Source: Synergistaceae bacterium
GTDB taxonomy: Bacteria; Synergistota; Synergistia; Synergistales; Aminobacteriaceae
Direction of reading: 5' to 3'
NCBI GenBank assembly: GCA_017449135.1
Contig: JAFSKE010000055.1
Span: 1-44,453, forward strand
Length of the DNA: 44,453 nucleotides
Shown here: positions 21,108 to 29,467 of the stretch, one piece after another
How positions within the stretch are numbered: the first letter of the stretch is position 1
How the letters are laid out: every line of letters starts with the position of its first letter
Made by a program: the position numbers and the translations under genes
Notes under the pieces: model-generated
Databases searched by the model: none
What the model was told of the DNA's origin: nothing
What the model saw: the letters and a program-made list of their open reading frames with translations, nothing else

Positions 21108-22607
21108 TTATTTATTCTGACGATACATTAATGCTTCAGCAAGATGTTTTTTCAATATTTCCTCTTCTCCCGCAAGGTCTGCAATAGTTCTCGAAACTTT
21201 TAACACTCGACTTAACCCTCGTCCAGATAAATTAAACTTCTCGGCCATGTCAGCTAAAAATTTCCTGTTTTCGTCGCTCAAAGTTAAATACCTTTTCACT
21301 AATTTTTCGGGCAATTCGGCGTTGCATGTCAGATTAAATTCTTTCCAGCGTTCCTGTTGAATTTTTCGGGCTTTTATCACTCTTTCACGAATTACGGCAC
21401 TCGATTCAGGTTTTTTCCCTCTGTTGTCGAATGATAATAACTCTTCCGGCGTTAATCTCGGTACCTCAATTTTCAAATCTATTCTGTCCATTATGGGGCC
21501 TGACAATTTGCGTTTATATCTTTCAAGATCTGTCGCTGAACATGTGCATTTTGTCGTTGGGTCGCCATAATATCCGCAGGCACACGGATTCGCCGCCAAA
21601 ATTAATAACACTCTTGAAGGATATGTTACTGTACCTGTCGCACGACTCACCGTTATAAATCCGTCTTCAATCGGAGCTCTCAAACTTTCCGTCAAATCCC
21701 TGCGAAATTCCGTGTATTCGTCCAAAAACAAAACTCCCCGATGTGCCAATGAAACTTCGCCGGGTCTTAAATTATTTCCTCCTCCGCAGACTGATACCGT
21801 GCTTGCCGTAAAATGTACAATTCTGAAAGGTCTTTCTCGAGTCGGTTTTGTCTCCATTCCTAAAGTACTTCGGACTAAAAGTGTTTCGACTAATTCATCA
21901 TCTGTTAATGGCGGTAAAATTCCTGCGATTGACCTTGCTATTAATGTTTTTCCGCTGCCGGGCGAACCTACAAGCAATAAATTATGATGTCCTGCTGCTG
22001 CGATTTCTGCTGCTCTGCGTGCTATTAATTGGCCTTTAATATCCTCAAAATCACTGTCGACATTCGGCAAAGTTTCAGGAATATAAGCAGGAATTACGGG
22101 ACGAGGTTTTTCAACTCCCGAAAGCATTTCGACCAATTCAGCCAGACTGTCAGCACAATAAGCCTCAACACCTTTAACCAGTGCGACTTCCTCTGAATTT
22201 TCGCTCGGAACATACAAAGGAATATTTAACTTTTTCGCTAAAAATGCAGCAGGTACAGCACCCCTGACACGTCTCAATCTCCCGTCAAGTGCAAGCTCTC
22301 CCATGTATAAGGCTCTCGGACAATTTGTTAAATCTCCCGTTGCTTTCAGCATTCCAAGTGCTATGGGCAAGTCTAATAACGCACCTTCTTTGGGAATGTC
22401 GGCAGGAGCAAGATTAACGGAAATTCGTCCCCTTAAATTCCTTCCTAATGAACGCAAAGCAGCCCTAACACGTTCGCGAGATTCTTTTACGGCAGTGTCA
22501 GCCATTCCTACAATCGAAACCGAAAACATGCCTTGAGTTATTTCAACTTCGACTTCAACAGGCAGTGCTTCCATTCCTTTTAACGTAATTCCGCCGATAC
22601 CGCTCAT
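21108..22607 (-). CDS. comM: YifB/ComM-family Mg-chelatase-like AAA+ ATPase
   Basis: A 499-residue full-length ComM/YifB protein; ComM is a hexameric branch-migration helicase that helps integrate DNA during natural transformation. N-terminal Lon-protease-like fold: [31 protein letters not shown], and [12 protein letters not shown]+ core: GSPGSGKT near 213 (Walker A), [13 protein letters not shown] (Walker B), [12 protein letters not shown] with clustered cysteines, and [14 protein letters not shown]. The C-terminal domain has [19 protein letters not shown]. It overlaps the upstream dedA gene by 4 bp. The presence of prepilins elsewhere in the window makes competence plausible, but no comEA or comEC is seen. 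Confidence 0.93.
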   Translation of the reverse strand: MSGIGGITLKGMEALPVEVEVEITQGMFSVSIVGMADTAVKESRERVRAALRSLGRNLRGRISVNLAPADIPKEGALLDLPIALGMLKATGDLTNCPRALYMGELALDGRLRRVRGAVPAAFLAKKLNIPLYVPSENSEEVALVKGVEAYCADSLAELVEMLSGVEKPRPVIPAYIPETLPNVDSDFEDIKGQLIARRAAEIAAAGHHNLLLVGSPGSGKTLIARSIAGILPPLTDDELVETLLVRSTLGMETKPTRERPFRIVHFTASTVSVCGGGNNLRPGEVSLAHRGVLFLDEYTEFRRDLTESLRAPIEDGFITVSRATGTVTYPSRVLLILAANPCACGYYGDPTTKCTCSATDLERYKRKLSGPIMDRIDLKIEVPRLTPEELLSFDNRGKKPESSAVIRERVIKARKIQQERWKEFNLTCNAELPEKLVKRYLTLSDENRKFLADMAEKFNLSGRGLSRVLKVSRTIADLAGEEEILKKHLAEALMYRQNK

Positions 22608-23215
22608 TTTTTATTTTTTCCCTTCCAGACAAAATAATATCCCAATGCAATTATTAAGGCCAATGCAATGCACGAAATCGAAATTACATGTAAATATTCC
22701 TTCAATAATTCCTGATGTTCTCCGAGAAAATACCCTGCAAAAGTTAAAACTACAACCCAAACTCCCGCTCCGATCGTCGTAAAAATCGTAAATGTTTTTA
22801 ACGGCATTCTTGAAATTCCTGCTGGAAGCGAAATATATTGACGTATTACAGGCAATAATCGCCCTACTAATGTGCTGATGTGTCCGTGTTTCTGGAAAAA
22901 TTTGTCGGCTTTTTCGATTGATTCCTGAGAAATGAAAAAATATTTTCCGTATTTCAACAAAAACGGCCTTCCCAATTTCACTGCCAGCCAATAATTAAAC
23001 AACGCTCCTAAAATACTTCCGAAAATTCCTGATAATAATACAAGTGTTAAAGACATTTCGCCCTTCCAGGCCAAATAACCTGCGGGAGGCATTACAACTT
23101 CACTTGGAAAAGGGAAAAACGACGATTCAAGAAACATTAACGAGATAATTCCCGTGTAACCCATTTTTCCGATTGTATCAACGAGCCATTGAGTAAAAAC
23201 AGTTAAAATTTGCAT
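22604..23215 (-). CDS. DedA-family membrane protein
   Basis: A 203-residue integral membrane protein of the DedA/VTT superfamily; members act as phospholipid (undecaprenyl-phosphate or phosphatidylethanolamine) flippases and support membrane potential. Seen: the early [22 protein letters not shown] with the conserved Glu/Pro motif, [44 protein letters not shown] (re-entrant motif with two essential Arg), and two C-terminal membrane segments. Five to six hydrophobic segments in total. The stop overlaps the comM start by 4 bp. Confidence 0.92.
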   Translation of the reverse strand: MQILTVFTQWLVDTIGKMGYTGIISLMFLESSFFPFPSEVVMPPAGYLAWKGEMSLTLVLLSGIFGSILGALFNYWLAVKLGRPFLLKYGKYFFISQESIEKADKFFQKHGHISTLVGRLLPVIRQYISLPAGISRMPLKTFTIFTTIGAGVWVVVLTFAGYFLGEHQELLKEYLHVISISCIALALIIALGYYFVWKGKNKK

Positions 23216-23314
23216 AAAATTTAATCCTCATTCTTGCTTAAAATCATAAATTGAGTAAAATTTACTTCGTATACATACTATCATAAATAAAAATCTCAGA
23301 AGGGAGAATTTTAG

Positions 23315-24862
23315 ATGTATTCGTTTTTAGGCGGCCTTGTGATTTTAATTCTTGGCTATTGTATTTACGGCGCAATCGTTGACAAAGTTTTTGCACCGGA
23401 CGACAGAAAAACACCCTGCGTTGCTCACCCTGACGGAGTTGACTACGTTGCTATTACTCCTGGCAGAGCGTTTTTGATTCAGCTTCTCAACATTGCAGGA
23501 CTTGGGCCGATATTCGGTGCTTTGTCAGGTGCAATCTGGGGGCCTCAGGTTTATTTATGGATCGTTTTCGGAACGATTTTAGCGGGCGGAGTTCATGACT
23601 ATCTCGTCGGAATGCTCTCAATCAGAAATGACGGTGCGAGCGTTTCTGAAATTACGGGAAAATATCTTGGCGGTTTCATGCTTCAGGTTATGAGATTGTT
23701 CTCGGTTGTTTTGCTCGTAATGGTCGGAGTAGTCTTTATGGTAGGCCCTGCAGGTTTGCTTGCAAGATTATTCGTTCAGGGAACAGGTGCAGTCTCCGGC
23801 GGTGCAGCAGCATCAACAGAACTCTGGGGATATGGCATTAAAGACTGGACAAAGATTTTAACGATTGTAATTCTTGTTTATTACTTCCTTGCAACACTTT
23901 TACCGATCGACAAATTAATCGGAAAAATTTATCCTTTGTTCGGACTTTGCTTAATCTTCATGGCTCTTGGAATCGGCGGAATGACAGTTTACAATCACAT
24001 TCAATTCACACAGGGTGTTGAAGGAGCAAAACCCATGATTGAATTATGGGAAGGGCTTTACAACATGCACCCTGACGCAGCTAATCAGCCGATTTGGCCT
24101 TTAATGTTCATAACGGTTGCTTGCGGCGCAATTTCAGGATTCCATGCAACACAGTCCCCGTTAATGGCAAGATGTTTAACGAGTGAACGTCAGGGAAGAT
24201 TTGTATTTTACGGAGCAATGGTAGCTGAAGGAATTATCGCTTTAATCTGGGCATCGGCAGGAATTGCATTCTACAACACAGGAATCGGCGGAGATTTAAC
24301 GAAATTCACAACCGAAGCACTTGCACAAATTAAAGGCGGCAACCCTAACTCAGTTTATGAAATTTCAATCGGACTTCTTGGCCCAATCGGAAGTATCTTA
24401 GCAATTCTCGGAGTTGTTGCATGTCCGATTACGTCAGGCGATACAGCTTTCAGAAGTGCAAGATTAACCCTTGCTGACTGGTTCAAGATTGATCAGAAAG
24501 GTTTTACGCCTCGACTTGCATTAGCTCTTCCGTTATTGGCAGCAGGATATTTCATTTCATTAGCTGATTATTCAATCGTTTGGAGATATTTCTCATGGTC
24601 AAACCAGACTCTTGCAATGATCGCATTATGGGCAGGAGCAGTTTATCTTTGCAGATTTGTCGGAGCAGGAAAAGGATTTATTGCAGCAATCCCCGCAACT
24701 TTCATGAGTGCAGTAAGCGTTACATATTTCTGCCTTGCACCTGAGTGTTATTTAATGCTTCCGAGAATGACAGCTTACGGAATCGGAATCGGTTTTGCTG
24801 TTATTTGCTTTGCTATTTACTACATCAGGGTTTACGCACCTGAATCAAAAAGGATAGCTTAG
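23315..24862 (+). CDS. cstA: CstA-family carbon starvation / pyruvate or peptide transporter
   Basis: A 515-residue polytopic membrane protein. The N-terminal CstA signature is clear: APDDRKTPCVAHPDGVDYVAITP, then AGLGPIFGALSGAIWGP, GGVHDYLVGMLSIRNDGASVSE, and ISGFHATQSPLMARCLTSE. Many hydrophobic segments follow. It is shorter than Escherichia coli CstA (about 700 residues), lacking part of the C-terminal region, like the short forms found in anaerobes. Family members import pyruvate or peptides with protons. GGGAG precedes the ATG. The metal-binding protein gene follows after 3 bp, so the two are probably cotranscribed. Confidence 0.93.
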   Translation: MYSFLGGLVILILGYCIYGAIVDKVFAPDDRKTPCVAHPDGVDYVAITPGRAFLIQLLNIAGLGPIFGALSGAIWGPQVYLWIVFGTILAGGVHDYLVGMLSIRNDGASVSEITGKYLGGFMLQVMRLFSVVLLVMVGVVFMVGPAGLLARLFVQGTGAVSGGAAASTELWGYGIKDWTKILTIVILVYYFLATLLPIDKLIGKIYPLFGLCLIFMALGIGGMTVYNHIQFTQGVEGAKPMIELWEGLYNMHPDAANQPIWPLMFITVACGAISGFHATQSPLMARCLTSERQGRFVFYGAMVAEGIIALIWASAGIAFYNTGIGGDLTKFTTEALAQIKGGNPNSVYEISIGLLGPIGSILAILGVVACPITSGDTAFRSARLTLADWFKIDQKGFTPRLALALPLLAAGYFISLADYSIVWRYFSWSNQTLAMIALWAGAVYLCRFVGAGKGFIAAIPATFMSAVSVTYFCLAPECYLMLPRMTAYGIGIGFAVICFAIYYIRVYAPESKRIA

Positions 24863-24865
24863 GCC

Positions 24866-25081
24866 ATGAAAAAGTTAATTCACATTGAAGGCATGGGCTG
24901 TCAAAACTGCGTTAAACACGTTAAAGAAGCTCTTGAAGGTCTTGACGGTGTTAATAGTGCTGATGTGAGTCTCGAAAAAAATTCAGCGGTCGTTACACTT
25001 TCAAAAGACATTTCGGACGAAGCGATTAAAAATGCTATTGACGAAGCCGGTTACGATGTAACAAAAATCGAAGCAGCATAA
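24866..25081 (+). CDS. Heavy-metal-associated (HMA) domain protein, CopZ-like
   Basis: A 71-residue single HMA domain with the ferredoxin-like beta-alpha-beta pattern. The metal site is GMGCQNC near residues 9-15, the CxxC that binds Cu(I) or similar soft metals. CopZ-type copper chaperones have this length. No copper ATPase or CsoR repressor gene is next to it; instead it follows cstA by 3 bp and has a terminator behind it. It may deliver metal to an ATPase encoded elsewhere, or support the transporter, which is only a guess. Confidence 0.9.
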   Translation: MKKLIHIEGMGCQNCVKHVKEALEGLDGVNSADVSLEKNSAVVTLSKDISDEAIKNAIDEAGYDVTKIEAA

Positions 25082-25101
25082 AATAATTTTTGCGAAAAAT
25101 C

Positions 25102-25149
25102 ATTTTTCCCCTTATGGTATATTAAAAGCCATAGGGGGAAATTTTTTTA
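25102..25149 (+). terminator. Terminator after the cstA-HMA operon
   Basis: TTTCCCCTTATGG pairs with CCATAGGGGGAAA, followed by seven T residues. This is one of the best terminators in the window. Confidence 0.9.
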
Positions 25150-25163
25150 GTGAGGTGTTAAAA

Positions 25164-25607
25164 ATGAGAGAAAAATTTTTGTTTGCAATTTTGTTAATCG
25201 CAGTTTTTGCGTCGGCTTCTTATTGTGCAGTGTCTGATGATGTTTATGTTCGTAAAGATGTCTTTGAAGTTCACATACAGAATATTAATTCTACGTTGGA
25301 AAGAATTATGGTGAAACTTGATAAAATTGAAAATGACATTACAAATTTGTCTGATAAAGTTTCGGCTTTGTCTGAGCGTATGGCAAAATTGGAAGGTCGT
25401 GTTGACGGGCTTGATTATAAACTCGGAACTCTTGAAACAGTCGTATATTGGGGATTTGCAATACTCACTACTGTTATAGCTATTGCAGGAATATTGCCGA
25501 CAACAGAGAAATTTTTACGCAACATCAGAAAACCTCAACTCACCATTGAAGATGTTGAAAGGTTAATCGATTTGAAAATGAATGCAAAACCAACCGTTAC
25601 CGTGTAA
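25164..25607 (+). CDS. Coiled-coil membrane protein of unknown function
   Basis: A 147-residue protein starting at the ATG at 25164 (GAGGTG 7 bases upstream). Signal peptide or N-terminal anchor FLFAILLIAVFASASYCA, then a long coiled coil (about residues 30-100) with heptad hydrophobics: LERIMVKLDKIENDITNL and LSERMAKLEGRVDGL. A transmembrane segment (WGFAILTTVIAIAGIL) follows near 105-120, then a short charged tail. Such proteins resemble haemolysin XhlA-type or envelope spacer proteins. I do not recognise a family. The cupin gene follows after 2 bp. Confidence 0.6.
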   Translation: MREKFLFAILLIAVFASASYCAVSDDVYVRKDVFEVHIQNINSTLERIMVKLDKIENDITNLSDKVSALSERMAKLEGRVDGLDYKLGTLETVVYWGFAILTTVIAIAGILPTTEKFLRNIRKPQLTIEDVERLIDLKMNAKPTVTV

Positions 25608-25609
25608 AA

Positions 25610-25927
25610 ATGCTCACTCAAAATATTTTTACCCAAGTTAAACGACAGCCCGAAGAATTTTTTGAAACTCTTGTCTCGACTCCTTCGGTCAGAATTGAAA
25701 GAATAATATCCGAAGGTCATTCGTCGCCCGAAAATTTCTGGTACGATCAGGACGAGTGGGAATGGGTTGCAGTTTTGCAGGGAAATGCCGAACTTGATTT
25801 TGAAAACGAAAAAATTAATTTGTCGGCAGGAGATTATTTATTCATTCCTAAACATAAAAAACACAGAGTTATAAAAACTTCAACGGAAATTCCCTGTGTC
25901 TGGCTCGCTGTTTTTGGTAAAGACTAA
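25610..25927 (+). CDS. Small cupin-domain protein
   Basis: A 105-residue single cupin barrel, recognised from EWEWVAVLQGNAELDFENEKINLSAGDYLFIPKHKKHRV. The first cupin motif is incomplete (no HxH; a Trp/Glu/Trp stretch instead) but the second, GDYLFIPKHKKHRV, keeps histidine. The match is to the small YhhH-type cupins seen near metabolic genes; substrate unknown. It starts 2 bp after the coiled-coil gene and has only a weak ribosome site of its own, so translation may be coupled. The cytidine deaminase gene follows after 25 bp. Confidence 0.8.
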   Translation: MLTQNIFTQVKRQPEEFFETLVSTPSVRIERIISEGHSSPENFWYDQDEWEWVAVLQGNAELDFENEKINLSAGDYLFIPKHKKHRVIKTSTEIPCVWLAVFGKD

Positions 25928-25952
25928 AATTTAATTGAAAGGTGAGATTTTC

Positions 25953-26429
25953 ATGAAAAAAATGTTTGTTTTATTTGTTGCTTTAATAGCTTTTGTTTCA
26001 ACTGCTCAGGCAGATGTCGAAATTAACAGAAAAGAGCTTATTCAAAAGGCTCTCGAAGCTCAATCAAAATCCTATGCTCCTTACTCAAAATTTAATGTAG
26101 CTGCTGCTGTTCTTTGTGATTCGGGGAAAATTTATACCGGTGCAAACGTTGAAAATGCTTCGTTCCCTGTCGGAGTTTGTGCCGAAATGAACGCAATAAA
26201 CCGTGCAGTATGTGAAGGTGAAAGACACATTGTCGCAATAGCTATTGTAGGCGGTGCAGGCGGAGTAAATTCAGATTTCAGTCCTCCCTGCGGTGTATGC
26301 CGTCAATCAATGAGAGAGTTTTCAGATCCTAAAGATTTACTCATAATTCTTGCAAAAAGTCCTGATGATTACATCGAAAAAAAACTTGAAGAACTTTTAC
26401 CTCTGAGCTTCGGCCCCGATAATTTGTAG
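25953..26429 (+). CDS. cdd: Cytidine deaminase with an N-terminal signal peptide
   Basis: A 158-residue protein starting at the ATG at 25953, after AAAGGTGAG. The first 20 residues are a textbook signal peptide (MKKMFVLFVALIAFVSTAQA, then DVEIN). The rest is a tetrameric-type cytidine deaminase: APYSKFNVAAAVL, TGANVENASFPVGVCAEMNAI with the zinc Cys and the catalytic Glu near 77, and PCGVCRQ with the two other zinc cysteines near 113. These enzymes normally work in the cytoplasm for pyrimidine salvage (cytidine to uridine). Export would place it in the periplasm. All catalytic residues are kept, so it should be active. An upstream TTG start would lose the signal peptide position and has no ribosome site. 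Confidence 0.85.
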   Translation: MKKMFVLFVALIAFVSTAQADVEINRKELIQKALEAQSKSYAPYSKFNVAAAVLCDSGKIYTGANVENASFPVGVCAEMNAINRAVCEGERHIVAIAIVGGAGGVNSDFSPPCGVCRQSMREFSDPKDLLIILAKSPDDYIEKKLEELLPLSFGPDNL

Positions 26430-26437
26430 TATTCTTG

Positions 26438-26446
26438 TGTTATAAT
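26438..26446 (+). promoter_or_regulatory. Promoter of the rplU-prp-rpmA operon
   Basis: TGTTATAAT is an extended -10 element matching TGNTATAAT. It is about 95 bases upstream of the rplU start, leaving a leader long enough for a regulatory structure. Confidence 0.6.
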
Positions 26447-26472
26447 CCCGTTGTATAAAATCTCGCATGATT

Positions 26473-26512
26473 AAGGCAAAATTTAATTCACGTTTTTATT
26501 TTGTGAAGCCTT
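26473..26512 (+). promoter_or_regulatory. Possible rplU (L21) leader hairpin
   Basis: AAGGC (26473-26477) and TTCAC (26487-26491) pair with GTGAA and GCCTT (26503-26512), giving two stacked 5-bp stems with a left-side bulge. Firmicute L21 operons have autoregulatory leaders at this place; whether this fold belongs to that family needs covariance comparison. Confidence 0.4.
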
Positions 26513-26541
26513 TTATCAGCGTCAGGAGGAAAATTTTTATA

Positions 26542-26856
26542 ATGTATGCAGTAATTGAAACCGGCGGTAAACAATACCGTGCAAGCGTTGGCGACAAATT
26601 CAGAATCGAAAAGATTCCTGGAGAAACAAGCACTGAAGTAATTTTCGACAAAATCATCGCTGTAGGCGGTGAAGGAACTGAAACAAAATTCGGAAATCCT
26701 TATGTAAACGGTGCAAGAGTTACGGCGGAAATCGTAAAACAGGCTCGTGCTGACAAAGTTCTTGTTTTCAAGTACAAGAGCAAGAAAAATATTCGTAAAA
26801 TGCACGGACACAGACAATATTTTACTGAAGTCGTAATCAGAAATATCGAAGCATAA
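26542..26856 (+). CDS. rplU: 50S ribosomal protein L21
   Basis: A 104-residue bL21. Start at the ATG at 26542 (MYAVIETGGKQYRA) following AGGAGG; a longer frame from 26467 runs through the leader and is not real. It keeps the family ends: the N-terminal AVIETGGKQYRASVGD and the C-terminal KYKSKKNIRKMHGHRQYFTEV. It binds 23S rRNA and sits in the large subunit. First gene of the conserved L21-Prp-L27 operon. Confidence 0.97.
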   Translation: MYAVIETGGKQYRASVGDKFRIEKIPGETSTEVIFDKIIAVGGEGTETKFGNPYVNGARVTAEIVKQARADKVLVFKYKSKKNIRKMHGHRQYFTEVVIRNIEA

Positions 26857-26862
26857 AAATTT

Positions 26863-27195
26863 TTGATTAATATCAGGTTATTTTTTCAAGACAAAATTTT
26901 AATCGGAATCGAGTCAAAAGGTCATTCGGGTTATTCTGAAAAAGGCAGCGACATTATCTGTTCAGCCGTAAGCGTTTTAATGCAGTCGCTCGTTCTCGGA
27001 TTGAGTGAAATTGCTAAAATTAACGGTCTTGAATGTGAAATTAATGACAAAATCCCTTTAATTAAAATTACATGGCCGAAAGAATTTGATTCAAAAATTA
27101 ATGTTTTGACAAATACTGTTTCAGAATCGTTAAAGCAGATTGCACAACAAAATTCCGATTACATTAAGATTTTTTATGAGGAGAAAAAGTTATGA
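26863..27195 (+). CDS. prp: Ribosomal-processing cysteine protease Prp
   Basis: A 110-residue Prp protease. It removes the N-terminal extension of L27 in bacteria that have one. The active His is in [18 protein letters not shown], about residue 20, and the active Cys is in the same block (IICSAV, about residue 32). The start is TTG at 26863, 6 bp after the rplU stop. Its stop overlaps the rpmA ATG by 4 bp, which keeps protease and substrate translation coupled. The match with an extended L27 next door confirms the function. Confidence 0.93.
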   Translation: MINIRLFFQDKILIGIESKGHSGYSEKGSDIICSAVSVLMQSLVLGLSEIAKINGLECEINDKIPLIKITWPKEFDSKINVLTNTVSESLKQIAQQNSDYIKIFYEEKKL

Positions 27196-27479
27196 AATTC
27201 AATTTTGATTTACAGTTTTTTGCACACAAAAAAGGTCAGGGAAGCTCAACCAACGGAAGAGACAGCAAACCGAAATACAGAGGAATTAAAGTTTTCGCAG
27301 GCCAGACAGTAAACGCGGGAAGTATTTTAGTCAGACAGTGCGGAACAAAAATTCACCCCGGCAAACATGTCGGACTTGGAAGAGATTTCACGTTGTTTGC
27401 GTTAGTTCCCGGAAAAGTTGACTATCACACAAGCCGTTCGAGAAGGTTTGTTTCAGTTTTACCTGTTGAAGCTGAATAA
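27192..27479 (+). CDS. rpmA: 50S ribosomal protein L27 with cleavable N-terminal extension
   Basis: A 95-residue bL27. The N-terminus is [18 protein letters not shown]: Prp cuts after the double Phe, exposing AHKKG, whose N-terminus reaches the peptidyl transferase centre. The core has [11 protein letters not shown] and [14 protein letters not shown]. The extension is typical of Firmicutes, Fusobacteria and Synergistota and absent from Proteobacteria, so it is a useful taxon clue. Overlaps prp by 4 bp and is followed by a terminator hairpin. Confidence 0.97.
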   Translation: MKFNFDLQFFAHKKGQGSSTNGRDSKPKYRGIKVFAGQTVNAGSILVRQCGTKIHPGKHVGLGRDFTLFALVPGKVDYHTSRSRRFVSVLPVEAE

Positions 27480-27493
27480 ATCGAAATCGTTTC

Positions 27494-27520
27494 ACACCCC
27501 TGAATGGGGTTATTTTTATA
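27494..27520 (+). terminator. Hairpin between rpmA and obg
   Basis: ACCCC and GGGGT around the loop TGAAT, followed by TATTTTTAT. A short terminator or attenuator; obg starts only 9 bp later, so obg may be partly read through. Confidence 0.65.
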
Positions 27521-27528
27521 TTTGAAGT

Positions 27529-28851
27529 ATGAAATTTGTAGATATTGCTGAAATTTTTGTTAAAGCTGGTCGCGGCGGCAACGGTGCTTTAAGTTTCAGG
27601 CGTGAAAAATTCGTTCCTAAAGGCGGCCCCGACGGCGGTGATGGCGGAAAAGGCGGAGACGTTATCATTGAAGCTGTCGGAGGAATTGTAACCCTTGCAG
27701 ATTTTGAATATGACAGACGTTTTCAGGCCGGACACGCTGGACACGGTGCAGGTGCAATGAAAACAGGTTCAAACGGTAAAGACTTGAAAATTTTTGTGCC
27801 TTGCGGAACTTTAATTTTTGATCGTGATGATAAAAAATTACTCGCCGACTTAACAGAACCCGGACAAAGTTTTATCGCTGCTAACGGAGGACGAGGCGGA
27901 AAAGGCAACTCACACTTTGCAAACTCTCAGAGACGTGCCCCGAAATTTGCCGAAAAAGGAGACGAAGGGGAAGAACGAAATTTAATTCTTGAATTAAAAT
28001 TAATTGCTGATGTCGGGCTTGCTGGTTTTCCTAATGCTGGGAAATCAAGTATTCTATCGGCCATTAGCGGTGCAAAACCTAAAATTGCAGGTTATCCCTT
28101 CACGACTCTTACGCCGAATTTGGGTGTTCTTTCAGTTGACGATGCAAAAGTCGTAATTGCTGATTTACCGGGACTGATTGAAGGAGCTCACGAGGGCAAG
28201 GGACTCGGATTACAATTTTTGCGGCATGTCGAAAGGACTCGAATCTTGCTGCACGTCATAGATCTTTCACAGGATAATCCCGTCGAAACTTTTAACGCCT
28301 TAATAAACGAGTTCAAAGAATACGGAGCTGATTTAGCATCTCGGCCATGTATCGTAATCGGAAATAAAATCGACATTGAAGGAACTGAAAAAAATTCCGA
28401 ATTGTTGAAAGCCGAAGCTGAAAAAAATTCTTTGCGTTATATGGCTGTGAGTGCTTTAACGGGCGAAAATATAACGGAGCTGATTAAAAGTGTTGCAGAG
28501 CTTGTCAGAATTTCGCCGAAAGTTTCACCCTCCGACAACTCCGATTCACTCTTCCCATTAAACGGAGAGGCTTTTAGCGGTGAACTCATCACAATCAAGC
28601 CAAGAAAACGCAAAAATAATTTCGTCTCGATAATTAAACAGGCTGACGGAAGTTTTAGGGTTGAACATGAAAATTTTGAAAAGTCAGTAGCTCGCATTAA
28701 TTTTGAACACGAAGATGCTTTGCAGAAATTTTCGAGACTGTTAAAAGCTCTGAACGTTGAGGAAGCTCTCGAACTTGCAGGGGCTAAGGAAGGCGACAAA
28801 GTTTATATTGGCGATGTCGAATTTGATTTTGAACCGGAAATTGTAACGTAA
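27529..28851 (+). CDS. obg: Obg/CgtA GTPase
   Basis: A 440-residue Obg GTPase, needed for late 50S assembly and stress response. Three parts: the glycine-rich Obg fold (1-158; GRGGNGALSFRREKF, GPDGGDGGKGGDV); the G domain (about 160-335) with GFPNAGKSS (P-loop), DLPGLIEGAHEGKGLG (G3) and GNKID (G4); and the C-terminal OCT domain (about 360-430; FVSIIKQADGSFRVEHENFEK). Full length for the family. Sits directly upstream of nadD with 3 bp between. Confidence 0.97.
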   Translation: MKFVDIAEIFVKAGRGGNGALSFRREKFVPKGGPDGGDGGKGGDVIIEAVGGIVTLADFEYDRRFQAGHAGHGAGAMKTGSNGKDLKIFVPCGTLIFDRDDKKLLADLTEPGQSFIAANGGRGGKGNSHFANSQRRAPKFAEKGDEGEERNLILELKLIADVGLAGFPNAGKSSILSAISGAKPKIAGYPFTTLTPNLGVLSVDDAKVVIADLPGLIEGAHEGKGLGLQFLRHVERTRILLHVIDLSQDNPVETFNALINEFKEYGADLASRPCIVIGNKIDIEGTEKNSELLKAEAEKNSLRYMAVSALTGENITELIKSVAELVRISPKVSPSDNSDSLFPLNGEAFSGELITIKPRKRKNNFVSIIKQADGSFRVEHENFEKSVARINFEHEDALQKFSRLLKALNVEEALELAGAKEGDKVYIGDVEFDFEPEIVT

Positions 28852-28854
28852 AAA

Positions 28855-29448
28855 ATGAAAATCGGAATTATGGGAGGAACATTTGATCCCATTCATTACG
28901 GACATTTGTTAGCTGCCGAAGAAGCAAGAATTAATTTAGGAATTGAAAGATTAATTTTCGTTCCCACCGGCGATCCTCCGTATAAACGCGGAAATAATAT
29001 TACTCCTGCCGAAGATAGATATGCCATGACACTTTTAGCTACTGCGGGAGTAATTGAATATTCAGTTTCAAGGATCGAAATTGACAGAAAAGAACCTACT
29101 CACACAGTAGATACTTTAAGAGAATTTTTAGCGTCAGGAATTAAAACCGAAGATTTATATTTCATTACGGGACTTGATGCAATGCTTTCGATAACGTCAT
29201 GGTTTGAATATGAAAAGATCCCGGATTTATGCACTCTTGTTACTGCGAGAAGGCCGGGGTATCCTGTTGACGAAATCGAAACTCTGCCTAAATTCATTCG
29301 TGATAAGTTAAAATATATCGAGATTCCCCAGTTCGCAATATCAAGCACTGAAATTCGCGAACGTTCAAGACTCGGAAAAGGTATAAGGTTTTTAGTGCCT
29401 CACCTTGTTGAAATATATATTGAATCGAATAAACTTTATAAAATTTAA
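28855..29448 (+). CDS. nadD: Nicotinate-mononucleotide adenylyltransferase
   Basis: A 197-residue NadD. It transfers AMP from ATP to nicotinate mononucleotide, giving NaAD for NAD synthesis. Nucleotidyltransferase motifs: GGTFDPIHYGH at residues 7-17 with both histidines, FVPTGDPPYK near 36-45 (substrate site), ISSTEIRER near 160, the phosphate-binding end motif. Starts 3 bp after obg and ends 19 bp before the LCP gene. Confidence 0.96.
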   Translation: MKIGIMGGTFDPIHYGHLLAAEEARINLGIERLIFVPTGDPPYKRGNNITPAEDRYAMTLLATAGVIEYSVSRIEIDRKEPTHTVDTLREFLASGIKTEDLYFITGLDAMLSITSWFEYEKIPDLCTLVTARRPGYPVDEIETLPKFIRDKLKYIEIPQFAISSTEIRERSRLGKGIRFLVPHLVEIYIESNKLYKI

Positions 29449-29467
29449 TTGAGGTGATTTATTTAAC

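Noticed and set aside
24866-25081. Copper resistance operon
   Set aside because: Only the HMA protein is present; no copper ATPase or copper regulator lies beside it.
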